Of a stretch of 38,117 nucleotides of DNA, positions 17,142-24,498 are shown one piece after another. A program made the translations under genes and the position numbers. Position 1 is the stretch's first letter; each line of letters begins with the position of its first letter. The stretch comes from an uncultured Eubacteriales bacterium (lineage in GTDB: Bacteria > Bacillota > Clostridia > Christensenellales > CAG-138), in the NCBI GenBank assembly GCA_902761365.1, contig CACWJZ010000010.1:1-38117 (forward strand), written 5' to 3'. The notes below the pieces were generated by a model, which saw only the letters and a list, made by a program, of their open reading frames with translations, searched no databases and was not told where the DNA came from.

Positions 17142-17693
17142 ATGAGCAGAGTCAATTATGGAGCAAAGCCGATCATGCTGCCGCAGCCGGTACTCATCAT
17201 CGCCACCTATGACGAGAACGGCGTGCCAAACGCCATGAACGCCGCGTGGGGCATCACGACGGATTTTTCGGAGATCACCATCAGCCTTGGCAAGCATAAG
17301 ACCACGGACAACCTGATGGCCCGGAAAGCCTTTACGGTCAGCATGGGCACGGAGGACACGGTGGTCCCCTGCGATTATGTGGGGATCGAGTCCGCCGCGA
17401 AGGTCCCCGACAAGTTCGCCAGGGCCGGGTTCCATGCCACCAAAAGAGCGTTCGTGGACGCGCCGCTCATCGACGAGCTTCCCATGGCGTTGGAGTGCAG
17501 GGTGAAGAGCTTTGAAGACGGTATCCTCATCGGCGAGATCGTCAACGTATCGGCGGACGAAAGCGTCGTGACCGACGGAAAAGTCGATCTCAAGAAGCTG
17601 AAGCCCATCGCGTTCGACCCCTGCAACTCTGCCTATGTGGGCCTTGGTGAAAAGGTGGGCAACGCATTTAAGGACGGAGAAAAGCTGAAATAA
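17142..17693 (+). CDS. Flavin reductase family protein (flavoredoxin-like)
   Basis: Protein of 183 residues of the FMN-binding split-barrel flavin reductase family. Recognisable parts are VLIIATYDENGVPNAMNAAW at about 20-39, SLGKHKTTDNL and the C-terminal YVGLGEKVGNAF. Such proteins bind FMN and pass electrons from NAD(P)H or serve as electron carriers. The frame is open upstream, but the ATG at 17142 has AAGGAG eleven bases before it and a promoter at the right distance. It is a single-gene unit. A fragment of a second, diverged gene of the same family lies about 900 bases downstream (18556-18717). Confidence 0.92.
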   Translation: MSRVNYGAKPIMLPQPVLIIATYDENGVPNAMNAAWGITTDFSEITISLGKHKTTDNLMARKAFTVSMGTEDTVVPCDYVGIESAAKVPDKFARAGFHATKRAFVDAPLIDELPMALECRVKSFEDGILIGEIVNVSADESVVTDGKVDLKKLKPIAFDPCNSAYVGLGEKVGNAFKDGEKLK

Positions 17694-17776
17694 CGATCAA
17701 CGGGCATCTTTTTTTCTGCTTTTGTTCAAAACAAGATTTTTTGTGAGATAGCCAACCGGAGATAACAGAAAGCGAT

Positions 17777-18193
17777 ATGATAGATTTGTCACAAAGATTG
17801 ATAGAAGCTAAAAATGTTGCTGAAGACCTAATGCAAAGCAAGACGTTTTCGTTTTGCGGGTTAACCCCCTAAATGCTGGACAGTGTACCGGGCGTGTATG
17901 CGATTTTCGATCACGACAAGGATGGTACCTTGTATGTCGGCAGGACGAAGAACATTCGCCGACGCCTCTACACGAACCATTTGATGGGCCCCAGTACGAA
18001 TGCGCGCTTGAAAAAGTATTTGGCGGAAGATCCGATGCGACCGGATATTCCCGATATGGCGGCTGCAAAGAAGTATCTGCTGGATCGTTGCGAATTCCGA
18101 TATATTCGCGTGGATGATATGACATTGCGGGGACAGGTGGAGGGACTGCTGAGTTATCTTCTGGACGTTGCCTATATCCACGAAGAACACTAA
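17777..18193 (+). pseudogene. GIY-YIG nuclease-like gene with an in-frame stop
   Basis: From the ATG at 17777 the frame runs 31 codons (MIDLSQRLIEAKNVAEDLMQ and on) to a TAA at 17870-17872. It then continues in the same frame for 106 codons with the GIY-YIG signature: GVYAIFD, then LYVGRTKNIRRRLYTNH. The ATG directly after the TAA has no ribosome site, whereas GGAG lies before 17777. The simplest reading is one 138-codon gene broken by a nonsense mutation. The alternative is a short protein starting at 17873. Base composition is lower in GC than in the neighbours. The biological role of this small single-domain group is not known to me. Confidence 0.75.
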
Positions 18194-18239
18194 AATCAGG
18201 AGCCCGGATAGATAGGTCAGAATTCTACGAGGTATCCAT

Positions 18240-18560
18240 ATGCCGTATGAAGAAGAATCCATCGTTGCCGAATGGCTGGATCGGCTCAAAGGTCTGAACG
18301 TCAACGCGAAAAAGATGTTCGGCTGCTATTGCCTGTATTGTGACGGTCAGGCCGTCGGCTGGATACATGACAGCGTTCTTTCCCTGCGCGAGGTTGGACT
18401 CACATTCCTTCCCGAAGAAATCAAAAGACCGACCCCAAAGGATAAGATTCAGGAGTTGGTGATTCCGTTCGACTATGTGGATGCCGAATGGCTGCCGAAG
18501 GCGGTTCAGGACACCGCCGAGTTCCGAAAGAAACAGACAAATCACAGATCAACGAGATGA
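18240..18560 (+). CDS. TfoX N-terminal domain protein
   Basis: Protein of 106 residues matching the TfoX-N domain: VNAKKMFGCYCLYCDGQAVG at about 21-40, then a single beta/alpha unit ending in a charged tail. In competence regulator TfoX this domain is joined to a second one; stand-alone versions are common and of unknown function. GAGG lies seven bases before the start. It sits in the AT-richer patch with the broken GIY-YIG gene and is followed at once by the flavin reductase relic. Confidence 0.8.
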   Translation: MPYEEESIVAEWLDRLKGLNVNAKKMFGCYCLYCDGQAVGWIHDSVLSLREVGLTFLPEEIKRPTPKDKIQELVIPFDYVDAEWLPKAVQDTAEFRKKQTNHRSTR

Positions 18561-18717
18561 GATTTATACTGCGGCGGATGAATCCGTGCTGGGAGAGGAC
18601 GGCAAGATCAACACGGACAAGATCCGCATGATCTTATACGAATCCTTCAGCAACAGCTACTTCAAGCTCGGCGAAAAGGTCGGCAAGGCATGGAGCGAAG
18701 GAAGGGTGTTCATGGAA
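18556..18717 (+). pseudogene. C-terminal remnant of a second flavin reductase
   Basis: The frame reads ADESVLGEDGKINTDKI and later YFKLGEKVGKAWSEG. It lines up with the C-terminus of the intact flavin reductase at 17142 (ADESVVTDGKVDLKKL and YVGLGEKVGNAFKDG). Only about the last 50 codons remain, with no start, no FMN-binding part and no stop: the frame runs on into the GNAT gene. The edges are approximate. Divergence from the intact copy suggests a paralogue rather than a recent duplication. Confidence 0.75.
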
Positions 18718-18747
18718 GCGGATTCCAGTTTGAAGAGGTATAAGCTA

Positions 18748-19266
18748 ATGATCAGGTTGCTCGTGGTTCAGGAAAAAGACAGAGAATTGCTTTGGAACAT
18801 CAATCAAAAGTATTTATATGAAATGACCAATTACTATGATGACCCCATGGATGCGGCAGGGAATTATCATTACGGGTACTTTGACGCGTATTTTTCGGAT
18901 CCGCAAAGAACGGCATATTTCCTGTACGATGATGAAGCTCTTGTGGGGTTCGTCATGCTTCATCCCTATTCCTGCGTGGCGAAGGCACCGGATCACACCA
19001 TGGCGGAGTTCACCATTTTTCCTGCGTATCGCAGAAGGCACCTTGCCTTTGACGCCGCAAACATGATACTGGAAAAGCATCCCGGCCGGTGGGAGATTAA
19101 GTATAACGAAAAGAATATCGCTGCAAAACAGCTTTGGAACAAGGTGGCTGCACCGTACTCACCGGAAGTTTTTCATCTGAACGACACGGAGACGGTGCTG
19201 CTGTTCACAAAAGAATCGCAGCAGCATCTTCCGGCTTGTCACCAGGAGACTTGTTCAGCCCAATAG
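18748..19266 (+). CDS. GNAT family N-acetyltransferase
   Basis: Protein of 172 residues with the GNAT pattern: a substrate half with TAYFLYDDEALVGFVMLHPY, the acetyl-CoA segment FTIFPAYRRRHLAFDAANMI and the motif B region KYNEKNIAAKQLWNK. The ATG at 18748 is preceded by GAGG and is taken as the start. The same frame is open further upstream because a flavin reductase tail is fused to it without a stop. The substrate is unknown. A strong terminator follows at 19336-19380. Confidence 0.85.
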   Translation: MIRLLVVQEKDRELLWNINQKYLYEMTNYYDDPMDAAGNYHYGYFDAYFSDPQRTAYFLYDDEALVGFVMLHPYSCVAKAPDHTMAEFTIFPAYRRRHLAFDAANMILEKHPGRWEIKYNEKNIAAKQLWNKVAAPYSPEVFHLNDTETVLLFTKESQQHLPACHQETCSAQ

Positions 19267-19277
19267 ATTTCTGAAAA

Positions 19278-19303
19278 AAGCGCGTCGGAGGAGACTTCGA
19301 TGC
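19278..19303. repeat. Dispersed 26-base repeat, copy 1
   Basis: It matches 32990-33015 at 23 of 26 positions (AAGCGCGTCG, then GGAGAC, then TCGATGC). Here the two halves pair less well than in copy 2. Confidence 0.65.
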
Positions 19304-19335
19304 ATAGGATTACGTTGATTTTGGATTTCGCCAAC

Positions 19336-19380
19336 AAAAAGGCTCCCGTGGTGCATGCGCCTTCACACGGGAGCCTTTTT
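19336..19380. terminator. Bidirectional terminator
   Basis: Perfect 15-base arms AAAAAGGCTCCCGTG (19336-19350) and CACGGGAGCCTTTTT (19366-19380) between the converging GNAT and SH3 genes. Confidence 0.95.
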
Positions 19381-19424
19381 ATCTTAGCTATACTTTCTTG
19401 AAGGGTTTTTTCTCTACAAATCCT

Positions 19425-20603
19425 TTACTTCTTCACGGGCTCGAACATGACATTGGTCAGGAACTGGATGGCCATCTGGATCTGCTCCTCGGTCAGGTCC
19501 TGGACCGCCGCGTTGGGGTTGGGGGTCATGTTGAACTCCACGAAGTAGCCCTTATAGACGGACAGGATGTCGATGAACTTCTGGCCGTTGCCCACCTCTC
19601 GGACCACCATCAGCTTGGTGCCGAGACCGGTTTGCCGATACTCGATCTCCACCTGGTCCATCTCCTTGAAGGAATCCTCCAGGACTGCCAGCTCCTCGTC
19701 GGAGAGATCGTTCATCCGTTCCACCTCGCCGTAGAGCTCATCATAGGCGATGGATAGGTACATCTGGGGTTTGGTGATGTCCTCGGAGGTCACGGAGGCG
19801 ATGATGTTCTCGCCCCGCACGTCCACCACCTGGAGCTTGTAGTCCTGGGGCAGCTTGCAGGTGATCTCGAACTCGCCATTGACGCTGAGCTTGCCCAGCT
19901 TCTCCGTTCCGGCCGCCTCCTCCGCAACGACCACCTGCTTGTTCAGCTTGGCCGTGTACTTCTTGTAGATGTAGCCGATCTTGCCGGTATCGGGGTCCTT
20001 GGCCCTGAGCCAGGTCTTGGTCTCACCGAGGACGATCAGCTCCTTGTTGGCGGGATAGGACGTGACCTTGGAGGTGATGGTGGAGGGGCCAACGCGGAAG
20101 TTGATCCAGCCGGAGGCTCTGGTGGGATTGACCGTGATGTAGTAGGGCGTAACTTCCTTCTCGCTCTTGAGCTCCTTGTTCAGCTCCTCCTGCTGCTTCT
20201 TCAGCTCCTCGGCTTCCTTCTTGGGGTCCTTGGTGGGCTTGGGCGTCTTGGGGGCCTTGGTGGGCTTCTTGTAGGGGCCGGGGTCCTTGTCCGTCAGATA
20301 CCGGGTCTGGATATAGCCATAGGGATGGCCTGCTACACCGAGCAAGATGCGGGACCAGCCGTCGTTGCCGGCATAGGACCAGTCCACTTCGACCGCATCT
20401 CCGTACCCGACACGGCCGATGTTACTGGACTTTTTGCTGGGCTCGCTGTAGATTTTAATGGATTTGCCGTTGCTGGTCTTCACATACATGATGCTGGACC
20501 CGGACGCATAGGTCTCGGGCACCATGGATGTCAGCAGGGGCACCAGCATCATCAGCATGACGACCCAGACCAATGCTTTTTTCAGAGTGCTTCGTGTAAT
20601 CAT
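19425..20603 (-). CDS. Secreted SH3-domain protein
   Basis: Protein of 392 residues. A signal peptide (about 1-33, ending near PETYASG) leads to a first bacterial SH3 domain (about 36-98, with IKIYSEPSKKSSNIGRVGYG and HPYGYIQTRYL). A proline/lysine-rich spacer with repeated PTK motifs follows, then a short coiled coil rich in E and K, a second SH3 domain (about 158-220, with WINFRVGPSTITSKVTSYPA) and a C-terminal domain of about 150 residues that I do not recognise. No catalytic domain is seen, so it probably binds the cell wall. The start has AAAGGAG upstream. It lies after the two-component genes but behind their terminator, so it has its own promoter. Confidence 0.88.
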   Translation of the reverse strand: MITRSTLKKALVWVVMLMMLVPLLTSMVPETYASGSSIMYVKTSNGKSIKIYSEPSKKSSNIGRVGYGDAVEVDWSYAGNDGWSRILLGVAGHPYGYIQTRYLTDKDPGPYKKPTKAPKTPKPTKDPKKEAEELKKQQEELNKELKSEKEVTPYYITVNPTRASGWINFRVGPSTITSKVTSYPANKELIVLGETKTWLRAKDPDTGKIGYIYKKYTAKLNKQVVVAEEAAGTEKLGKLSVNGEFEITCKLPQDYKLQVVDVRGENIIASVTSEDITKPQMYLSIAYDELYGEVERMNDLSDEELAVLEDSFKEMDQVEIEYRQTGLGTKLMVVREVGNGQKFIDILSVYKGYFVEFNMTPNPNAAVQDLTEEQIQMAIQFLTNVMFEPVKK

Positions 20604-20625
20604 GTTTTTTTTCTCCTTTACTGGT

Positions 20626-20740
20626 TTATTGGATGTACTGGGCTTCCATATAGCCGTACTTGTCCGCCTGATACCTGTAGGCCAGATGCACTGGAACCTT
20701 GAGGATGATCGTTATCCATATATAATAATCAGGCGCGTCC
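20626..20740 (-). pseudogene. Possible C-terminal remnant of another SH3 protein
   Basis: On the minus strand a frame ends VHLAYRYQADKYGYMEAQYI before a TAA at 20626-20628. This resembles the last strand of a bacterial SH3 domain and compares with HPYGYIQTRYL in the intact neighbour. No start codon or earlier domain can be seen. The same stretch must hold the promoter of the intact SH3 gene; TTGGAC with GATTAT 17 bases later is one candidate around 20715-20750. Confidence 0.4.
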
Positions 20741-20759
20741 AAAGGATGTCCAAAGAAAA

Positions 20760-20793
20760 GCCGTCCTTCTCATTGAACCGAAAAGGACGGTCA
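20760..20793 (-). terminator. Terminator of the LytS-like kinase/response regulator operon
   Basis: The arms CCGTCCTT and AAGGACGG pair across about 14 bases within 20760-20793. On the minus strand they are followed by CTTTTCTTT. It lies just after the response regulator stop. Confidence 0.85.
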
Positions 20794-20809
20794 AATTATT
20801 TACAGGGCT

Positions 20810-21613
20810 TCAGCTTCTGTTCGCCGCGTTCCAGAAGAGGATGCCCTCCGTCATGCTGGCCCAGGAATAGGCGCTCATGTACTCCCCCCGGTAGGCGTTG
20901 ATGGCATCGCTGTCGCCGGAATAGAAGAGGTAGGCGTCACAGACGAACGTGTCCGGCTTGACCCTCAATATCCCCTTCTCCATTTCCATGATCTTGGATA
21001 TGCCATATTCCTGCAGCGTTTCCCGGAGGGATCGGATATATACATCCAATTGTTTTTGCTGCTTCCGATCATAGAGGCGATCCTCCCAGATGGCGGCGAA
21101 CAGCTCCGCCCGGGAGACCCCGGCCCCCTGCTTGTCCACGAGATACGCCAGCAGCTCCTTGCTCTTGGCCAGCTTGAAGCTGACGGGCCTCCCGTCCACG
21201 TAGACGTCGAAATTGCTGAAGGTCTTGATCTGGATATGCCCCGGCGCGGACGGTTTGGTTTCTCCGCGCACATAGCGGACCTCCGCTGCCAGCTTCTCCA
21301 GGGGCACCGGCTTTAAAAGATACCCTGCCGGGCGCACGGAGTAGGCGTCGAAGGCGTACTCCCTGTACGCGGTCAGAAACAGGATCGCCGTCTTAGGGTG
21401 CATCTCCTTGATCCGCGCCGCCAGGGTGATGCCATCCAGCTTGGGCATGTTGATGTCCAGCAGCGCCAGGTCCACCGGATGATCGGAAAGCCAATCCAAG
21501 GCTTTCTGTCCGTCGGTAAAGCCGTGGACGTCGTCGATTTCGCTCAGGCGAGCGCATTGGCCCAGGGTATACTCCACGGCTAGCGGCTCGTCGTCCACAC
21601 AGATCGCTTTCAT
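20810..21613 (-). CDS. Response regulator with SARP-like winged-helix output
   Basis: Protein of 267 residues: a receiver domain (about 1-120, acidic pocket VDDE, phosphoacceptor Asp53 in LALLDINMPKLDG, conserved Lys in GYLLKPV) followed by a winged-helix DNA-binding domain of the OmpR/SARP type (about 128-225). The latter shows IKTFSNFDVYVDGRPVSFKL, LLAYLVDKQGAGVSRAEL and KQLDVYIRSLRETL. This output differs from the LytTR domain usually paired with LytS kinases. The start lies five bases after the kinase stop, with AAAGGAG in the overlap of signals, so the pair is co-translated. Confidence 0.9.
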   Translation of the reverse strand: MKAICVDDEPLAVEYTLGQCARLSEIDDVHGFTDGQKALDWLSDHPVDLALLDINMPKLDGITLAARIKEMHPKTAILFLTAYREYAFDAYSVRPAGYLLKPVPLEKLAAEVRYVRGETKPSAPGHIQIKTFSNFDVYVDGRPVSFKLAKSKELLAYLVDKQGAGVSRAELFAAIWEDRLYDRKQQKQLDVYIRSLRETLQEYGISKIMEMEKGILRVKPDTFVCDAYLFYSGDSDAINAYRGEYMSAYSWASMTEGILFWNAANRS

Positions 21614-21618
21614 GTTTC

Positions 21619-22887
21619 TTACTCCTTTTGGCCGCTACGCGCCTGATCCGGAATCAGCAGCGTGACGGCCGTGCCCTTGCCGATTTCGCTTCGTATAAGC
21701 ATCGTCCCGCCGCACATCTGTTCGATGCGATCCCGCACGTTCCTGAGACCGATGTGGGTCCCTTCCGATAGCTCCTTCGCCTCCGGATCGAAGCCCACGC
21801 CGTTATCCTCCACCGTGATCCGATGCATCTCCCCCTCACGCCGAGTGGAAACCGTCACCACGCCGTCCTCCCAGCCACGCACCCCGTGGCGGATGGCGTT
21901 CTCCACCAGGGGCTGGACCGTCAGCGCCGGTACCTCGAACGATTCGTCCTCGATCCGGTATGTCACATGGATATGGGGGAAGCGGAGCGTTTCGATGGCG
22001 GCGTACAGCCGGGTATGCTCCAGCTCCTTGGCGATGGGGATGAGCCCGGTCTGGTTCAGGGACTCCAGGTTCTGCCGCAGGTACGTGCTGAAATCCTCCA
22101 GGGTCCTGTCCGCCAGCGGCGGGTCCTTCGCATACAGGGCCCGGATGGTGTTGAGGGCGTTGAACAGGAAATGGGGCTGGATCTGGGTCATCATAATCTG
22201 GATGCGCTGGGCTGCCATCAGATCCCGCTCGTGCTCCCGGACGAACTGCAGATGCAGCCAGATGTAATAGAACACGCTGCCCACGGTGATGGCGATGGTC
22301 AGAAAGGAGATGGGCAGCTGCCCCTCCTGGGTGGTGTAATCCAACCCCACGGAGGCGACGATCATGCAGAAGATGAAAGCAGGGATCCACAGACTCCACC
22401 TTCCGTTTTTGCGGCGGTTGCGTATGGCCTCCAAAAACAGCACCACCAGCAGGATCATGCTGCTTATGACACAGGTGTGCGCCAGGGGGCCGCCGTGATA
22501 ATTGTTCCCCCCGTCGATCCAGAAGCTGACAGGAGAGAACAGGGCCGATAGATAGACGGCCGCGTTGATCCCCCCCAGGACCCACCAGGGCCAGAGCTTC
22601 TTCTTTTTATCATATACGATATAGAGGAACAGGATCAGGATCACCGGCCGTACGGAGTACCCGTAGATCGTCAGCACCGTTCGCAAGTCCCTTCTCGGCT
22701 GCATGACAGCATATCGGTATTCCAGCATGTTCTGGGCGATCAGGCTGAGGCTCAAAACGACGATGAGCAGCATGATGCAGCGCCGCTCCCGACCGATGTA
22801 GGGGTCCACCCATACGGTGAAGCCCAACCCGATCAGCAGAAGCAGCAGCGGGGCCAGCACGGCCAGCGTTCCCAAATCTGTCGTCAT
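21619..22887 (-). CDS. Membrane sensor histidine kinase, LytS-like
   Basis: Protein of 422 residues from the ATG at 22887, chosen because AGAGGGG precedes it; the longer open frame adds a tail that does not look like protein. About six membrane helices fill residues 5-210, then comes a His_kinase domain with the phosphorylated histidine in TQIQPHFLFNALNTI, the N box PLVENAIRHGVRG, the D box VEDNGVGFD and the G box IGLRNVRDRI. All ATP-binding motifs are intact. There is no extracellular sensor domain, so the signal is probably sensed in or near the membrane. Its partner follows directly at 20810-21613. Confidence 0.92.
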   Translation of the reverse strand: MTTDLGTLAVLAPLLLLLIGLGFTVWVDPYIGRERRCIMLLIVVLSLSLIAQNMLEYRYAVMQPRRDLRTVLTIYGYSVRPVILILFLYIVYDKKKKLWPWWVLGGINAAVYLSALFSPVSFWIDGGNNYHGGPLAHTCVISSMILLVVLFLEAIRNRRKNGRWSLWIPAFIFCMIVASVGLDYTTQEGQLPISFLTIAITVGSVFYYIWLHLQFVREHERDLMAAQRIQIMMTQIQPHFLFNALNTIRALYAKDPPLADRTLEDFSTYLRQNLESLNQTGLIPIAKELEHTRLYAAIETLRFPHIHVTYRIEDESFEVPALTVQPLVENAIRHGVRGWEDGVVTVSTRREGEMHRITVEDNGVGFDPEAKELSEGTHIGLRNVRDRIEQMCGGTMLIRSEIGKGTAVTLLIPDQARSGQKE

Positions 22888-23057
22888 AGGCGCATCCCCT
22901 CTGTACCGTTTTATCTCTTCGCCCTTTGCACGAGGCGGAGGTCCTTCCTGCCGCCCCCCTGTCATCATGATCTGACCATCCCAGTATATCCGAATATCAG
23001 AATATTACAAGAGGGTCATCGAGAAACTGCCTTTTGTGCGAGAAAAGAGAAACAACG

Positions 23058-23159
23058 TGCAGTCAAAATGCAGTCAACGCTCCAGTAATGGCAAAATATC
23101 CATTTCACACATATCTGAGAAAAAAGCCCAAAGCTTGGGCTTTTTGTAATTGCGGGGGA
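23058..23159 (+). mobile_element. Integrase-tail-like junction, left border of the catabolic island
   Basis: The stretch reads GTCAAAATGCAGTCAACGC near 23063, then a palindromic terminator (23121-23145), then TTTTTGTAATTGCGGGGGA (23141-23159). The same three parts in the same order and orientation occur at 33078-33187. One frame gives CSQNAVNAP, similar in style to C-terminal tails of tyrosine integrases of Clostridia; the GGTTGCGGGGG-like end resembles the 3' end of a tRNA read backwards. No integrase domain remains. The mobile-element origin is an inference. Confidence 0.4.
23121..23145. terminator. Bidirectional terminator
   Basis: Perfect palindrome with AAAAAGCCCAA and TTGGGCTTTTT arms and a three-base centre, right after the LysR operon on the minus strand. 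Confidence 0.88.
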
Positions 23160-23179
23160 AGGGGCATTGGCCGCATCGC

Positions 23180-23380
23180 TTAGGGATCCATCAACCCCTT
23201 GTCCCGGAACAGGGCGGCGAAGCTGCGGTCATGGAGGGCTTCGCCTTCGGGGCTGAAGAAGCAGGCAGGGACGCCCTTGGCGCGGTGGTTTTTGACGCAC
23301 TCCACACAGTTGCCGTGGCGGGGGCAGTTCCGGGTGCAGGGGCAGTCCTCGGTGAGGACGGGCAGGGGCTTGCTTTCCAT
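23180..23380 (-). CDS. Small cysteine-rich protein, likely zinc-binding
   Basis: Protein of 66 residues with a dense cysteine and histidine pattern: CPCTRNCPRHGNCVECVKNH, then PACFF. It resembles the small proteins with C-x-C-x3-C-x2-H-x2-C-x2-C patterns common in Clostridia and sometimes annotated as DUF6485; the family name is from memory. The ATG at 23380 follows AGAAGGAAAG, and the gene starts 17 bases after the LysR stop, so it belongs to the LysR transcript. A metal-binding or regulatory helper role is possible, but no function is known to me. Confidence 0.7.
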   Translation of the reverse strand: MESKPLPVLTEDCPCTRNCPRHGNCVECVKNHRAKGVPACFFSPEGEALHDRSFAALFRDKGLMDP

Positions 23381-23397
23381 GGGCTTTCCTTCTATAA

Positions 23398-24354
23398 TTA
23401 CACGATGCGTTCCAGATGGACCTGCTCCACGGCCCGGAGGTACCCGGACAAAAGGTCCTCGAAGTATCGGATGGGGCGAGGGAGATAGCGATCCCGGAGC
23501 CGGATCAGGTTCACCTGCTGGATCAAAGGTTGGCCGTTGTACAGCAGGGGGAAGATGTTGATGTCCTCCGGGATCTCTTGGCGCTGCTCCGCCAGACACA
23601 CGTGGGGGATGAAGGCGGCGGCCAGCCGCTCAAAGCAGATGGAGGCACTAATGTGGGTATAGGTGCTGGTGATATAGGACCGGGGCTTGATTTGGGCTTC
23701 GGCAAAGCACTCGTAGATCTTTTCCCCGATTCGGTTCTCCAGCAGACAGAAGGGGAGTTGAGAGAAGTTGCCCAGATAGGCTCCGTTAGCCGAGCAGGCC
23801 TTAAGGGACTCCGCCTCGTCCCCGTAGTATTCCTGCAGCAGGGAATCCGCCACGCAAAGATACACCTGGTCATCCATCATGCGGTCCTCCGTCAGCCGTG
23901 GGTCCGCTTTTCTGGATACGGTGAGGGCCAGATCCAGTTCCCCGTCCAGCACCAATTCCGTGAGCTCCGAGGAGATGGTGTCCGTGAGCCGTATCTCCAC
24001 CTGGGGAAAGCGCTCTGAAAACTGGGGCAGGATATGGGGCAAGCTGGTGTTCATCCGCAGGGTGCTGGCACCGAAGCGCAGGATGCCCCGCTCCTGCTGT
24101 TCAATGTCCGACAGGATGGCTTTCAGATTGGCTTCTTCATTCAATATGGTCTTGGCGGAGGAGAGCACGTATTCTCCGGCAGGGGTCAGGGACATGGCGG
24201 GCTTGCGATACAGCAGCGGCGTCCCGTAATAGCTTTCCAGGCGCGCGATATGGTTGCTCAGGGTCTGCTGGGAGATGTACAGCCGCTCCGCCGTCCGGGT
24301 CATGTGCAGATCCTTGGCGAGCTCTGAGAAATAGTATAGGCTGACCAGTTCCAT
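23398..24354 (-). CDS. LysR family transcriptional regulator
   Basis: Protein of 318 residues. The N-terminal winged helix (1-60) has YYFSELAKDLHMTRTAERLY and ISQQTLSNHIARLE. The effector-binding domain follows from about 85 (RFGASTLRMNTSLPHILPQF). The ATG at 24354 with GGGAGG upstream is preferred over an earlier in-frame start that would add 13 residues. It diverges from the tct operon, the classic layout for a LysR regulator and its target. A 16-base palindrome in the shared region also occurs before the rraA gene, so this protein probably controls both transcripts and itself. The effector is likely the imported carboxylate or a breakdown product. Confidence 0.93.
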   Translation of the reverse strand: MELVSLYYFSELAKDLHMTRTAERLYISQQTLSNHIARLESYYGTPLLYRKPAMSLTPAGEYVLSSAKTILNEEANLKAILSDIEQQERGILRFGASTLRMNTSLPHILPQFSERFPQVEIRLTDTISSELTELVLDGELDLALTVSRKADPRLTEDRMMDDQVYLCVADSLLQEYYGDEAESLKACSANGAYLGNFSQLPFCLLENRIGEKIYECFAEAQIKPRSYITSTYTHISASICFERLAAAFIPHVCLAEQRQEIPEDINIFPLLYNGQPLIQQVNLIRLRDRYLPRPIRYFEDLLSGYLRAVEQVHLERIV

Positions 24355-24366
24355 ATGTGCCTCCCG

Positions 24367-24382
24367 CACAAAAAAACTTTGT
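24367..24382. promoter_or_regulatory. Predicted LysR operator, tct side
   Basis: CACAAAAAAACTTTGT, with ACAAA and TTTGT as inverted half-sites. The identical 16 bases occur at 32409-32424. Its centre lies about 65 bases upstream of the predicted tct transcript start, the usual place of a LysR recognition site. Confidence 0.7.
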
Positions 24383-24404
24383 TGAAAAGTCAAAATATCG
24401 CTGT

Positions 24405-24433
24405 TTGCTTTGGGACTCCCTTAATAGTAATAT
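24405..24433 (+). promoter_or_regulatory. Promoter of the tct operon
   Basis: TTGCTT (24405-24410), 17 bases and TAATAT (24428-24433), which predicts a start near 24440. The -35 is imperfect, as expected for an activated promoter. Confidence 0.6.
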
Positions 24434-24498
24434 AAAACCGTAGAAAACACAATAGTTTTCGGCTCCCGGCACAAATCATTTTCAAAAGGAGAAAAAAC

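Noticed and set aside
22888-22968. Longer N-terminus for the LytS-like kinase
   Set aside because: The extra 27 codons are proline/arginine/glycine-rich, and AGAGGGG points to the ATG at 22887.
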